64,000 nt of DNA from Serilophus lunatus (GCA_013399895.1 VXBA01002618.1:1258307-1322306); one strand, 5' to 3'. Counted from the stretch's first letter, positions 47,331 to 61,561 are shown. The notes: generated by a model not told the origin, from the sequence alone. Numbers and translations are program-made.

Positions 47331-50300
47331 CAATCATTCCTCCAGTTGTCTCCTGTTTTGCCCTCTGCACCTGTTATACCTGAACAGCGAGAGCTAGTCA
47401 CAGCTGAGGCTCATATAACAGGAGGTTCAAAACACCTCATGTTTTTAGTGGGAAGGTTGTGCTGCAAATTCCTATGACCCTGTTTGATGATCACATCCAT
47501 GTTAATGAATGCCCAAGGCAGGCCCTGGGCAGAGACGAAGGTCTGTGTGTGTGGGCTCTGCAAGCCGAGGGCATAAAAGCAGAGAGACTATGCCTCATCT
47601 TCCCAATTATTATCTCCATTAATAATTTTGTTCATCTCGTAATTCACCCTGGGATTATTGGAAGAGTTTCCCTGGCGTGCCTTGAGCCTCTAATTCACCA
47701 ACCTTTCTGCACCACCAGAGATGTGTAAGTTATGAGAGAATAAAGCATATAACAAACTCCTACACAAGCCATAGGTTTTGGACTATTTAAATTGCAGCAG
47801 GGAGAGGGGAAATAATGCAAAATCTTTAGGGGGTACTTGCTCAAATAGCTGGAAAGATTCAGCACAGTTTCTCTCTCTGTTTTATGGCTTCCTCACTCAG
47901 ATGCAACAATAAAAATGTTCCACTGGATTAGCTAGGTGGCTGAACTGTGATTTCTCTGGAACACTTTTTCACACTCTAAAAGCCTAATGACAAGCAATCA
48001 AGAACATGTTAATTGGGACGATTGCCCCCAGGGGATCCAGGGGTCCTGGGAAGTTGAAGGTTTTCATTAATTCTGTAGAGCTGGCTGCAAAAAAATCACA
48101 TTTCTTATCCATAGGAAATCTCTTAGAAATGTCTTAAAAATGAATTTCCAAGTAAAGTGTTCAGACTTTTTTGCTTCACCTCCTAGAAGTCTTTTTTTAA
48201 CTTATTTTTGTCACCAGGGCTTCCTTGCCTCTTGATGATTCCTAACAGACTCGTACTGCATGGGTATTGGGGTTAGGAGGACAAATATTCAGTTCCTCAG
48301 AGCCTACCCATTAGTTCACACTCACTGAAGTGGAGCTGGTGACCGGGTTCCTTCTTTGCACACCTGAAGCTATCACGCTGTCTGTGACCCCAGGGACCAG
48401 AGGTAGCTCCTCCTTTAACCAGTTGGTCATCTCAGACAGCCTGACCTGCTAGAAGGCATGCTGTGGCTTGTTTCTCCATGCTATGCATCGCCCCTGGTCT
48501 CATGAAAAGAATAGTAAATACCTTGGCTGGATCTCCCTTCTATTTTTTTATTTTACAGTTCTAATTGAAAATAAGTGAGGAGCCTGTCATTTAAACAGCC
48601 ATCGGTAAACTTGTGTCGACAACTTGTTGAATTGACAGCCTGCCTCACGCATCTCAGAGTTAATGCCTTGGCTTGTTTGCCTGCCGGGCTCTGGGACTTT
48701 GACTAGATGAGCATCAACACCAACTCAGAGTGGGCGGCTACCTGCCCTGGGGGTGTTTTGTGCCAATGTCTACAGGAGCTGCCAAGGTCTGCAGAAATGG
48801 GGCCATGATATGTGTCTGAGGCAGCAGTAGTTGCCTCTCCTGTCCTGCAGGTTTGTAAGATAATTATGGGTTTCCTTAAAGATGAGACAGCTATTTGCTA
48901 TCCATAAAAGTTAATGTACAAGGGGAATTCATACGAAAAATGCATTTAGTTAAGATTCATCACTCATTGTAAGTGAATTCTGGCAACAGAAGTTTTATTA
49001 TTGCCATGGCTTAGACAGATGATGATGTTTGTCTAAGTAAGTGCTTGCTTTCTGAGTGCCTCATTACCATTAGGAGAGGATTCAGCTGCAGAAAGGGAAG
49101 CATTTCTTACTCCCCCAGTGGCAGCAGGTGCCATGAAGCTGGTGAGCCTGAAGTGACTTCCATGGTGGGGAGTCTCTGAAAAGGGTATTGGAGCAGCCCT
49201 CTTGCAACTAAGCCTCACTTGTCCACTCTCAGGGGCATCTCTCTGGCCTGCAATGAGTCATGCTCCCTATCAACTGCACACAGAGGACCACTGATAGCCT
49301 TTTGCTCCATTAAACAGTATTATTTTCTGGATCTGGATGGTGGTTTTTATGAGTCTTCCAGGAAGCTCAGACACTGCAGTAGCTTCTCTGAAACACGTGT
49401 GACCCTGCTTGTTTACTGTAGAAGCTTGTGCTCTTCCAGCAGATGCGCCTTGTGAAAATGGGGCTCATTTGGCTGAAGCTTATGACTAATAGGGTGAGCA
49501 TCCCTCAGGCTGTGCTATATGTGTTGATGAATCTTGCCCTGTGTTCTCTCTTTCCTCTTGTGTGGGAATGATTCATCTCTGAAAAACAGTGCAAAGCTGA
49601 GGGATGAACCCCTGTGAACCCAGCAGGGTTTGATTTGTCACTTACTGCTATGTTATGCTTTTCAGCTGTTGTGCTCTTTTTGCCTGCAAGTATTTAGAAG
49701 TAAATACCGCAGAAGGCTTGCCTGGCCGAAGATTAGCAAACTGACACTTCATGGGGGTCACTCAAGTGTGGCAGAAAAGGGATAAGAGCTCCGTCTAGAC
49801 TTCAAAAGCTCTTCTCTGTTCTCTGGGCTGCTGTGCCTCTGAGCTCTACAGGAGTCAGTCTTTTTATCTTTTAACACAATTCTTCACGAGAACTGTATTT
49901 CTGATTCATTATTTCTACTCTGCAACGAGCCTTGGTGTCCTGATGAGATGCTCTTGCTAGGTCCTCAGCAGTTGCCACTGCTGACCACTTGTGGACCATC
50001 CTGTGTTCGCCTTTCTGCTTTGCACTCCTCTGCTGGCCTGAAAATGAAAAGCATAACAGGAACAAGTAAACATGAACTTGTGTGTAAGTCTTTCTTTAAA
50101 TAAGTTACAGTAGAGCAAAATTTCAAAAACCAGAATATTTCAATATCTTCACGTACACCTTTCTGTAGCCTGCTTGGTAAAGGCAAACCAATAAAATTTA
50201 ATAAAAACAAAACCCTGAAAGAGAATCTGAATGTTTTGAATATGGTGTGAAACACTTTTTTTTAAAAAAAGAAGTTTCTAATCTGTGTTGGAGAATACTG

Positions 50301-53300
50301 ACCAAGAGCTATGATTAATTTTTGCATTTGTGTGTAATTATCATGTGGTTACAGTCAGTAAGATGATTAATTCCTCCACTTGTTATCTGTGCTGACAGTC
50401 AGGCAAGGTGGCTTTTTCTATCATCAAAGTGCAGATCCATGCCAAGATCCTGATCAGTAACTTGCCTGTCCAGTGTTCCCATCAGGACCTCAGGAAAGTT
50501 AGATAAGGGTGTCAGGTGCCTCTGGTCTTCTTGTATACATACTAGCATGTTTTCTGAGTTATATCACACCTCAGTGCTTTCAAAGAGAACTGTGTGGCTC
50601 AGTACAGTTTCAGGAGACTTAATTTAAGTGAACAGATTAATGAATCTGTTACTGGAGCCTGGTTCTTTGCTGTACTGCTAAGGAAATATTTTCAGAAAGG
50701 ATTTGCCCTTGTGTTTTCACTTTGAGGATCTAAACAAAAATTCAAGGGTGAATTCAGAAAAAGCAGGGTTAAAAACAGTAGCGAAGATGTACTTTCTGTT
50801 AGAGAATTTCCTTCTCTTCCCTGTCAGTTTTCTCCCTACAGCCTTCCTCTATCCTCCTGCTCTCCCTTTTTGCAAGATTATTACAGTGGCCATTGGCTTT
50901 CAACATGCCGGTTTTGCCCTACCTGGGAAATCGACCTGTGGTGTGTAGCTCAGGGTATCTCAGCAGCTGGACGTGTGTGTTGGATCTGTTAGGGCTGTGC
51001 GAGTTACTGTAAGAGAGTCGGTGACCTCATACTGTGCTGGGCAAGCCTTTACCTTGAGAGGCACGTGGCCTCACTGGCCTCTGGAGAAGGATGCTGCAGT
51101 GTGTCTGTCTGCTGCAGGTGCCTTATTCCCTCTACTTGCATGTCAGAGAAACTCATTAACACCCTCTGTGACTCAGAAAAACTTCACAGATGAGGCTGCA
51201 GCCAAGAAATTGTGCAAGCTCAGCACCCTACTTCTTGGGCCTGAGCTGTACACATGTATGAGGAGATCACGTAGGTGCAGGGCTGTGTGTACAGCAGACC
51301 TGTAGTCGGGAAGGATCTTCAAAGTTTTGTCTCTTCCTAAACTACAGTTTTTATTGCTCTGTTTGAACTTCACTGCTATTTTTTTACAATGCTCTGACAC
51401 ATATATTAGTGGGGATGTGCTGTATCAGAGCTGCAGAACAGCCTGCAATTCCCCAGGTTTCTCTGTAGATTTTTATGCGGGTGCATCCATAAAGGAGCTC
51501 CAGTTCTTCCGAGTTTTCCCCATGAGAACAGAGTAACACCTTTTCTCTGGAAATACTGTAATAAAACAAAGGGAATACAACACTCCCATTATGAAGATCC
51601 CATATATGGCCTTTATCATTTATCAAAAGGAAAAGGTGTTCTTGTAATATCTTTTAGAACTGTACACAAGGGAGGCTGCTTGGTGGAGCACATTAATAAA
51701 AAATCAGAAACCTAGAAGATATATCTTTCTGCAGATTCAAAATTGTGCATTAATTTATTTTTGTAGCTTTTTCTCAATAGTCCAATGTCTTCTGTCATGA
51801 AGCAATTTCATTAAAGCTTTGATCATAGTGGTAATATAAAGCCAAGCTTCCTGCAATGGCTTCATTGCCCTAAAGAGTATGTAATTGGCCAAATGTCTTA
51901 GAAAGTTTTGGTTGGTTTCTCCAGAGCACAAGTAAAAATTAATTACCCTAGCAGTAGCTGCAGTACCATCATAGAAGTGTGTCAAAACTAGTCTTTCCAA
52001 ATGGCACATTCTAACAGAGCAAAAGATATGAGACTTGCCATAAATGTGATTTGTGAACATCATTAATGAAGTACTAGACCTAATTGACTTTTCTTGGCTT
52101 TATCACAGCATAAAAAAAGTTCTGCACTAGCAATGATATTTCTCTTAAACTTCTTCAGCTGAATCCCTTATGCTGCAGAGCTCTCTTAAAAACAAGCTCT
52201 CACTGCTATTTTTTTAGGGAAAAGAAATTGACTGGTAGACAACATTTCCAGTTCTTTAGAAGGAATAGGAATTTTGGAACAGTTCTTCCATTGCAGAATG
52301 AAATGAAGATGCTTTGCAATTATCCCTGAAAATCCAAGCACATTAACGAAATCAGATGAGGGTTCTCACAGGCCTGATCATTTGAGAATTCAGTCATGGA
52401 ATAACAGATTCAGGCTCAAGTCCCTGTTATGATTTGGTTCAGGAATTTACATTTCTGATGTGATTGTGTTGTTGATCTGAAATCATAACCATTATATTTT
52501 TGACAATTATAATTCTAGCAAGATGTTGTGTTTTTCAGCTACCTTTTGTTCAGACATACTGATGTTCTTTGACAACAAATGTCACCATTCATACTGGTGC
52601 TTGCAGTAAAATAATGTGCAGTAAAATAATATTGCTTTTATAAGTATGAACCAGCCAAGATCCAGCTTTAGCTAGTACTTTTAAAAGATATTTTTCTGTT
52701 CTGCTTTATAGGAGGCTTGTGGTCATAGTCCTAGAAAAAGAAAATTATTTCAGTCTCCTGAGGTTGATTATTTTTGCATTTACCTTTGCTCCTGTAAAAA
52801 AAAAATAAATTATATGTTAAATCATATATTTTGGCTATTATTTTGCTCCACACTCAGGGTACCGTTTCATGTGATGTTATTACAAGTAATAATCTGAATG
52901 GTAAAATCAGAATGGAATGAAGTATTTGCTTGAAACATTTGAAGATTACCATTTCACAAAATAAAACTTCACTGATGATGGAGTTTGCTGTAACATCTGC
53001 TGTGGTAAATGTCCCCAGCTTTTGCTGAGTTAATGAACATGGAAAGAGGACCCTTGAGTTGATGATAAATGATAAATTCAGTTGACCTTAACTGTTCATG
53101 TAATCCTATGTTGATTAGTCTTGCTCAATTTTTGTTTGTCAGTCTTGGACAGAGGTAGAATGGACTTTTTGTGAATCTGCTGGGTCAACCAGGCTAGGCT
53201 TTACTTTGTGCTGCTTCTTATCACTGAGATTACCACATCTGAATGCTCCCAGAAGTGTGCAGAGGGTCTGACTTCCCTGACTCTCATCCTCTCTTCCTTC

Positions 53301-54810
53301 TTTCCTCCTGCAGATCTCTGGCAGTGTCAGAATTAACCAGATCTGTTATATTTTGTATTGTGGAGTTTGATAAATACACAGTCAGCTGAAGAAGTGATTG
53401 GAGATTGAAAGGTGAGGAATTTCTCAAACATTCAGCATCTACAATTTACTGATTTTGGTAAAACTCCCAGTGATTGTATTAATATTAATCATAGCTCTTT
53501 ACTCTTCACTTCATTCTCTCAAATAGTGCATTTAGAGAGATGTATGAGGAAGCCAACAAAGGACAATTATAGGACGCCTTGGATCACAGGCACACCCCTT
53601 GCAAAGAGGAGTTGGCTGCAGACTATCGGCAGAGAGGACTCCTGCTTGTAGGGAATGTTGTCATTGATCACCACACAGATTTGCAGCAGGATGAGAAGCG
53701 TGTGCATCACGGAGTAGCTCCCAAACTACGTGTAATCAGCAAGCAGCCTGTAAGAGTATTCTCCAAGTCCCCCAGAGTTTTGAGGTTCAGCTGTGTACTC
53801 CAGAAGGACTAATCCTTGAATCTCCGTTTTGGAGCCCCTGTTCCTTATGAGCTTTGATTTTAGCTGTTCAGCATCTCTGTCTGTGTTGATATAAACAGCA
53901 ATGTGGAGCAATAGTGTGGAGCAATATGGGTGAAACTCTGGAGTAGTTGCAGAGGTACTGATGTCTGCACTGTACACATTTTGGAGGTTTTACACTGGAA
54001 CATCCTCGAGCCCGGTGGTCACCTGTGGTTAGTGTGTAGGAGGTGCAGCTCCCTGCATGGCTTCGTTGGTAAGGAATCCAGTTGCTCTGCCGGGCATGCT
54101 GAAGCCTGGAGGTGAAGGTGATTGCTTCAAACATGAATTTTGATCCAAACTAAGGCACTAAATAGATGCAATCTTTGAAATTGTTAAATTGGAATGCTCT
54201 TAAACCTTTTTGAGGATATTTTCTGTTCTTGTACTCCTGCACTGAGGAGATGAATTTAGTTGCATCTGCAAACTTACATTTAATATTTTGAAATCCTAGT
54301 GATTTTGTTGATGTGAGGCAGCAGCTTGTCTTTTGGTTACCTCCCTGCCATATAGTATGATTTGTGATGTGAACTTTCTTTCATCTTTCCAATCTGCAAC
54401 TTGAATATTCAGAAAACATTATTTATGCAGCACACTTGACACTGAACTATGCTGTGCTGCTTCCATGGAAACCGCTGACAACACATTACTGTCTGGCCTG
54501 ACAGATAAACAATACCTCATTTTCCCTTATGTCAGCCATCAGAAAAGCCCTACTATGTCAGAAAAAAGGTCTGTCTCTCCAGTGTCTTGTCTCTAACCGT
54601 GGAAAATGATGAACAACCAGGGAAAAGTGTTAGAACAGGCCAAGAATATATCAACATTGGTATAAACTCAAACTTTCATAATTTTGGAAATCGGGGAGTA
54701 AAATATTTAATTGAAAGGTCTTTAATATGTATTTGTTTTTTCTTTCTTTCTTAGCTTTGTCACTTTTTTGACCCATGTAATAAACCAGAATGAGAACACA
54801 GCTTAATTTA
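47331..54810. other. noncoding stretch, no gene recognised
   Basis: About 7.5 kb with no recognisable exon or transposon. Two stretches look more constrained than average, with mixed base composition, few simple runs and homeodomain-type TAATT words: about 47560-47740 and 48550-48770. Small tandem duplications occur at 52602-52630 (TGCAGTAAAATAAT twice) and near 53900-53925. Confidence 0.45.
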
Positions 54811-54814
54811 ATTT

Positions 54815-54962
54815 ATGAGGGACTTGAAGAGATCTCTAGTCTAACCTCATGCTCAGAGCTGGCTTAGCTATGAGATCAGAACAGGTTGCTCAGGTCTTTC
54901 TTTGTCTGGTTGAGTCTTCACGGCCTCCAAGGATGAAGACTGCAAACCCTGTATGGGCAACC
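54815..54962 (-). mobile_element. CR1 3'-region fragment, reverse orientation
   Basis: Plus-strand blocks GATCTCTAGTCTAACCTCAT, GATCAGAACAGGTTGCTCAG and CCAAGGATGAAGACTGCAAA, then a terminal GGGCAACC, are the reverse complement of the CR1 3' end region. About 150 bp, diverged, no terminal microsatellite seen. Confidence 0.8.
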
Positions 54963-54969
54963 ATTTTTT

Positions 54970-57526
54970 AATCAGTAAGAAATCAAGTAAACTTGCTAAT
55001 GCTAGTAAGTTTTCTACTTTGATATTTAAAAGCCTCTATCTGAAATTTATTTCCTTCACAATGTACATTCAAAGAATTTGCAGAAGGCAGATTTTTAGAT
55101 GGTTTTTGAAATATCTACAAGCTGTTGAAGATAGGAAAATCCTTAGGCACATTGTTTCAGAAATCAGGAGCTCTGAAAAGATTATTTCTCTAGTGTTTGA
55201 CATGGAAATATGCAGAAGGACACTGAAGCAACTAGTTGTAGAAAATGAAGAAGTCGTGCAGTCAGCAAGTTTTTCTGAGGTGTGCTGAGGTTTTGATGGA
55301 ACTTTATCTTTTACCTTCAGGAAATCCTCAAAACAAAGATCAGAAGCTTGCTCCCTGTGTGAGTGGCATGCATGGAGTACAGTGGGCTAGAGGAAAATTT
55401 TGATTTCTTGGTGGTGAAGGCAATCCCATGCCTTTTTCTGGGCCCTGTTTGAATTGGTTCTGTGTAACTCCAAGGGCTCTGCAGCCCAGCCTGGATCCTT
55501 CAGTTGGGGGAAAGAAGAAAGAAAAGGCAGTGAAAGATTTTTTTCCTTCTTACTTACAAGCTGCCTGACAATGAAAGCTCTTATTTTCACATACCTGGAA
55601 GCCTCACCAGCTGCTTTATTCATAGAGCTTTACCTTCAGCTGAATGCTGCTTCCTTTTCTGGTCTTTAGGATTTCCAAAGGTCACTTGTGCTAGGAGAAT
55701 AAGCCATCCAGTAAGTTCTTGTTCTCTGCTTATCAAGCTGGTGTGCATTTCAATATTAGAAGATTAATCTTTTTCCCCCCTTTCTGATGCTGGACACGAA
55801 TTATTAAATTTATCTTGTACCTATCTAGGCTAGAAGGATTTTCTGAGAAGGTAATACACACATTTGGTTTTACTTTCTTGATTTCATCAAGGATAATATC
55901 CACGTACTTCTTAGTTTTGTTATTTATCGGTAGCAAAATCTTCTTTATGAAAACTTTAAGCTTATTTTGAGATCACTTCTTGAGTTTCTCAGTGTTGAAA
56001 ACTGAGTTGATTTTTTCTTCCTACTTTCAGAGAAGAAAGGTTCTGGACATCTTTGTTTAATGAATTAGGAGTCAAGAGATATTAACTATACCAGTGTTTA
56101 ATAATATTGTCAGAATACGCAGCACTATTAGACTACAATCATCACAGTAAGACTTTACTTTCAAACGTGATTACATATGGCTGGATTACTCCCAGGTCAG
56201 AAAAGTACTTGATAGCTTTTCTTTGCAATAAACAGAATAGTTGATGAGTACAGTTGTACATGGCTTTGTTATAATCTTTGAAAAATGTTAAATGTTAGCA
56301 GTAGAAATGTTTTACTATTCATTTATTTTCTAGTTTTATGCTACTTGCTTTTTATCTGTTAGAAGAAATATTAGCAAAGGCTGTGCGAGAAAATTCTGCC
56401 AATATTTTTTAGCCGTCTTCTCGAGTGACTCTTTGAATGATATCCATCAAAATAACTGCCTTTTCTTCCCTGTTTATCTGGTTCGTGAGAGAGATGTGAT
56501 AGTTCTTGACTTTGTCTTTTCTTTCATGCTTTTAACTTTCTATTCAGGGACTGTTTTCCGTCTGAGTTCCTTCCCTATTTGGACTTTTTTTATCCCTTCT
56601 TTTTTAAACTAATTTTTGTATATGTTATTTTATATGAAGTACACTTCTTTAACACAATTTCAGTTATCCACATCTGCTGTTACTGGAAAGCTCTTGAAAA
56701 CATCAAGAGCTTCACATAATGAAAAACATCAAGTGCTTCAATAGATGCAAACATCTTTTATCAGAAATAAAACTGCTCCTCTCTCCACTCATGTGCAGTT
56801 GAAGAAGTAAGTGGTCTTTAAAACTTCTTGAAGTCTTTTAAACTCTGATAGAGACATAAATAGCACCTTTCTTCCAACGATGTTTCCTATCCTCCTTCCA
56901 GAACTTCATGGTTTTTTGTTTCTCAATGTCACAAAGGCTGACATAGGTGGCTTCATTTACTAGATATGGGGCTGCCATTTCTAGTAAAGGAAGCATAACT
57001 TCCCGTTAGGGAAGGATGATGCTCTGCCAGTGCAGGAAGGCAGAAGGAGAAACGAAGCTGTTGTGAAAACCAAGCAGTTGCTCTCTCTTGCCAAGAATTT
57101 TTTTGCTTCCATTGCCCTGTGGTAGCAAGTGCCTACTGGTCATGGGCTTATTTTCTGCCGTGACCTTGGCTGTGATCTAGGGGATAATCTCTTCAGAAGG
57201 AGTGTTTGCTTTTGTGATTTTGGATTACCTTATCAAGGATCAAGTATTGGGAATGTTTTGCTCTTGCTGGAAGCCTGAACTAACAACTAAGCAGGTCACA
57301 GACAGCATCTCCACAGAGCACCCTCATGCTATCTGCCTCTTCTTAATGAGACCAGCATTTTGTGAGAGGCCTTTAGAGACCACTGAGGAGTAACAGAAAA
57401 AGGGAGACTTGAGGGAGGGAAGGCAGACAGTAGAGTCAGAAAAGACCTCCAGGCAAGCTGTTGGAGATCTTACTGATTTTCAGTCAGAGCTGGATGATAG
57501 AGATTAGGCTAGCTGTGATTTAGGGC
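54970..57526. other. noncoding stretch, no gene recognised
   Basis: AT-rich unique sequence. A perfect 10-bp hairpin lies at 56688-56712 (AAGCTCTTGA, AAACA loop, TCAAGAGCTT). A 111-codon open frame at 54953-55288 is rich in Lys, Ile and Ser and shows no family motif; it overlaps the edge of the CR1 fragment and is probably fortuitous. Confidence 0.45.
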
Positions 57527-58043
57527 TGTGGTGGGTTGACCCTGGATGCTCTATCACTTCCATCCTTAGCAGGACAGGGGTGATGAAAACTTATAGGTCA
57601 AGGTAAAAGCTGTTTGAAAAAGCAAAACCAAAGACCATGTGCTGAAGCAAAAAGATTTTTTCCCTATCTCCCATCAGCAGATGATGTCCTGCGACTTCCC
57701 AGGAAGCAGGGCTGCAGTACATGTAGCAGCAGCTTCATAAGACAACACAGTAATGAATGCTCCCTTTTCTCCCCTTTCCCTTTGTTGCTATGAAGACGCC
57801 ATATGGTATGGAATGTCCCTTTGGTCAGCTGGCATCAGCTCTCCTGGCTGTGTCCTCTCCCATGATTTTGCCTGTCCCCAGCCTGCTGGTGACAGGAGAA
57901 TGTTGGAAAGACAATGCTGATGCTGTGTCACCCTTGCTCAACAGGAGACAAAACAATGGTGTGTAATCAACTTCTCTCCAGGTACCAATGCAAAGCACAG
58001 AGCTATGGGGATAGTTAGCTCCATCTCAGACAGACCAAATACA
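57527..58043 (-). mobile_element. solo LTR remnant, reverse orientation, about 517 bp
   Basis: The plus strand begins TGTGGTGGGTTGACCCTGGA, which I recognise as the inverted end of a common avian ERVL-type LTR. An internal GCCATATGGTATGGAATGTC, then CCTTTGGTCAGCTGGCATCA, at about 57798-57838 fits the same family. It ends near AAATACA at 58043, the complement of a TGTATTT start. No convincing target-site duplication is visible, so it is older or slightly truncated. No internal viral sequence. Confidence 0.75.
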
Positions 58044-61000
58044 ATAATACACATCCACCTGGGGAAGATGTTCCTTAAACTGAAAGCAAGCAACATCTCC
58101 TATACCAGAGAAAGGAAATTTCTAGCAGAGCTGTGACTTTACGCAGCTCAGCTCAGGCAGCCTAATAAGTTTATCACCAACCCATCATCCCCCTAAAGGA
58201 ACGGGATCCAGCATAACTGAGGCAGCTCAGCCTGGTGGGAACTGATGGCACCATTAAGATGATTCTCTGTGCTGAGTAATATCGTGTTGCTAGAGGAAGA
58301 AAATCCTTCTTGCTCTCTGAAAGAGAACACAGCCTTTCTGACAGGCAGGCTTTCTGTTTAGTTACAATGTGTGCAAATGCTCAAGCAGGCAGCAAAATGT
58401 CCTCAGAAATTGTTACGCTAATAGATGTTTTCTCTATAGTCTCCTAACAACTTCAAGTGATATTTAAAATATTTAAACAAAATAGCTTATCTGTTCTAGG
58501 GTAAATCAATTCATATGATAATTCTTAAGGTTGCTGCTCTTCCCTTGTATTTCATTATTTGAGAAAGAAATGTCTGTCTAATGCCTCATTTAAGATTCAG
58601 TGGAATCTTCCTTGCTTCGGTAATTTTTCTATTAAATTACAACTATTAACACTTGTTCCTCACCCTAAAGGAAACCAATAAAATCACCTAAACTAATGAA
58701 GTTGTTTTCAGCAGCAAGCACCTCGTTAAGGGGGTATTTCTAATTACTGTTAAAATGAACTGGAACACAATGCCTCCAGAATGGGATGTCCCAGAGCTAT
58801 CAACCCAAACCATAAACATCTGTGCAACTCATAATCTCTTCATTTAACCTTTGTAATAGCAATGCAACCTCAACTAATTTTTAAATGCTGATAGGTATTA
58901 AAATAAATAGATATGAAATTGTCACTGATGCATTATAAATAAGTAGAATTCTAATTTATGAGCACTGCCTCCCAGTGAGGAATTCAGTATTTATTTTACA
59001 AAAAATGACGATGCCACCTGGAGTTTATCTTTCTCTTATATTGTCTAGTCTGAACTAATTTTTCCTCTTCTGCACTAATTGTTATATTTAGGTATCATCG
59101 CCCAGAAGACTACGTTGATGAGTGATTAGGGTATAGCTTACACATCAGAATGCATGAGCTAACTAGAAAAGCAAAGCTTCAGATCAGATTTAATTAAGAT
59201 AGCTTACACTCTCAGTTCAGTTTTCTGCCTAAAGCAAGGGAAAAAATGAAGAGTAACGGTTTCTTCCAGAAACATGGTACTCCTGAGATAGGAATTTAGA
59301 ACTCCATAAGCAGAATAACTTTTACTCCTGTGAGTAGTACTCCTGAAATCAGCATGACTAGCTATGTAAATTGTACTCTGAATAAATTAATAATGCGCAA
59401 TCTGGCCATATAGAAATCCTTGCTCTGGCACAGATTACCAATGGCCTATGAGTCATTCAAACAATGAATAAAGAAGAATAAGTAATATTTATATGAATGA
59501 TGGCTTGCAGGATTTTCCTTTTTAATTCTCATATATGGAAAACTGAAGTTTTAATACCTTAAATAAATCAAACTGGGAATCTTCAGTTGCAACTTGCTAA
59601 AGGGCAGTGTCTGCAACTCAAAATGCATTCACTTCCTTACAAAAAGAAAGACATTTTTTCTATACTAGCAGCTTAGTCTATAAACAACATGCTGAAACTT
59701 CATGCATAACTGTAATCACCATCAATTTAGTGGTCATATTACAGGGCAGTTAGAAGGTTGAAAGCAACTGAGATCCACTTCCATAAACAGCAGGCAAGTA
59801 AATAATGTAAGTAAATGCACTGGACTATCTAAGTTAATTCCCATTTGTAGATAATCCATAGGCTTTAATGTTATACGTATATATATATATATATATATAT
59901 ATGGAAGCATGAGCCAGAATGTATTCTGTCTTTTCTCTTGCTTCTGGGCGCTAAGTGGTGAGCTCTGCAATGCTAACTGAAGTAGGAGGAAGAAGAGTAA
60001 TTTTATAAGCTCTGGACATATGAGGCCTGATGTCCTTTGGACTTGTATCTTTTGACTGATGAAGAGAAGGGAGATGTGAGAAGGGAGGAAAGATGATCTT
60101 CATCTGAACCTTTTGTCTTTGGGCTCTGTTCAAGATACATACCCTCCTGCCTGTAAGCTCCTGTACTTTCCCTTTGGCTGAGGCCTGAATGGGATCTTTT
60201 CTCTGCTTCTGGTCATCCATTTATTTTCATGAAATTTGTAGATGCCTAACTATCTTTAAAACTGATGTTAAATTGCATTAAAAGTCGACTGTAGATTCCA
60301 ATGATGTTGAGAAAGATTTGCTAGGCCAAACAACGTCTTCAATTACACAGAAAAAAAAAAGGACTAAAATAAAGAGGTTTCCCCCCCCAATTGGGTGGAT
60401 AGCACAAAGTGGGAATGTTTTCAGTATAAGATTGATACAGATGTTGATAAAATTGTAATTTTTTACATAATTGGACTTTTGGTGGGAAAATGTGCTATGA
60501 AGTCACAGAAACCATAGAGGTGATAGCTTACTATGCTTGTTGCTATTCAGGTGGCTAGGGATGGTTGTGTTTTCATTGGATTGCTTATGACCTATAGAGA
60601 CAGAAAAAAGAAAACCAGAAAAAAAGATTGAAATACCATAGAACAAAACCATAGTCTTAAGGCAAATGATATCTCTATTCTTTCCCTTTTTTTTGTTCCA
60701 AGCACTCTCTGAGCCTTACTATAAAGTCTGAGAGAATAATATCTGTGTTTTGATAAACTGGTACACAGGGAGTAAAAAAGTGCCTTGACTCCTAAAATCT
60801 TGTCCCCAAACTGCAAGAAATTATGAAAAAAAAATTGTTCAGGAAGTTATTTAAGAACCTCTATGCATGGCCAGAAAGAAGATACAGAAACTGTTGTGAA
60901 AGAGGCAGACAAGTGACTGGCATCATTTGCTGCATAGAGAGAACAGGGAGACAGGATAAGTGACAAGAATAACAGCTGCAACTGACAGAAATGTACCTTT

Positions 61001-61560
61001 GTCATGAGCAATTCAGAATCTACTTAAGGATATTATTTTCCTGCACATCAACACAAAGCCTGAGCTGAACTGGAGATACTGGGGGATTTCACAGAGATTT
61101 TATCTTGTTTTCTCCCTTTTTAGGTCATATTACTGACAGTGTTTTTGATTTGTTTTTATTTTAAATTATGGCCATCATTAAAAACAAGTTTGTATTTGAT
61201 TTGCTTTACCGTTCAAACAGATTGCTTGAAAGCCTTTAGAGTGAAACGGTGCAGCATGGTTAGACAGCCCCATAAGGCTGGAGAGGAGAGCTGAGGTAGA
61301 TGCAGCTGTTGATGGCGCTCTATCCTGGAAAGGCCACAAGAAAGGAAGAGGCTTTGCAGCTTTGCACTTTTCTGTCATTCTGTGTTTGTGCTGTTTTCTC
61401 TTCCAGGTTAAGACATACAGGTAGCAGCACTGTGTCAGATCAGAGGTGAATCTGGCTGCTCATCCTGTATTTGACAGTGGTCAATAGCAGTGATAGAAGA
61501 GGATAAGATGCCTGCAGCCATACAACCACCTAAGTGACCTAAGTATCTCCCATGAAGACA
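58044..61560. other. noncoding stretch, no gene recognised
   Basis: Unique AT-rich sequence; about 58370-58960 resembles a conserved noncoding element in texture (mixed composition, many TAAT-type words, no simple runs). Apart from a TA microsatellite no repeat was recognised. Confidence 0.45.
59878..59902. repeat. TA dinucleotide microsatellite
   Basis: An uninterrupted run of about 12 TA units between ACG and GGAAGC. Likely variable between individuals. Confidence 0.9.
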
Positions 61561-61561
61561 G

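Noticed and set aside
53412..54134. A group of 60-90-codon frames on both strands that could be exons of a gene or transposase.
   Set aside because: No catalytic motif, no consistent frame and no matching splice sites could be identified.
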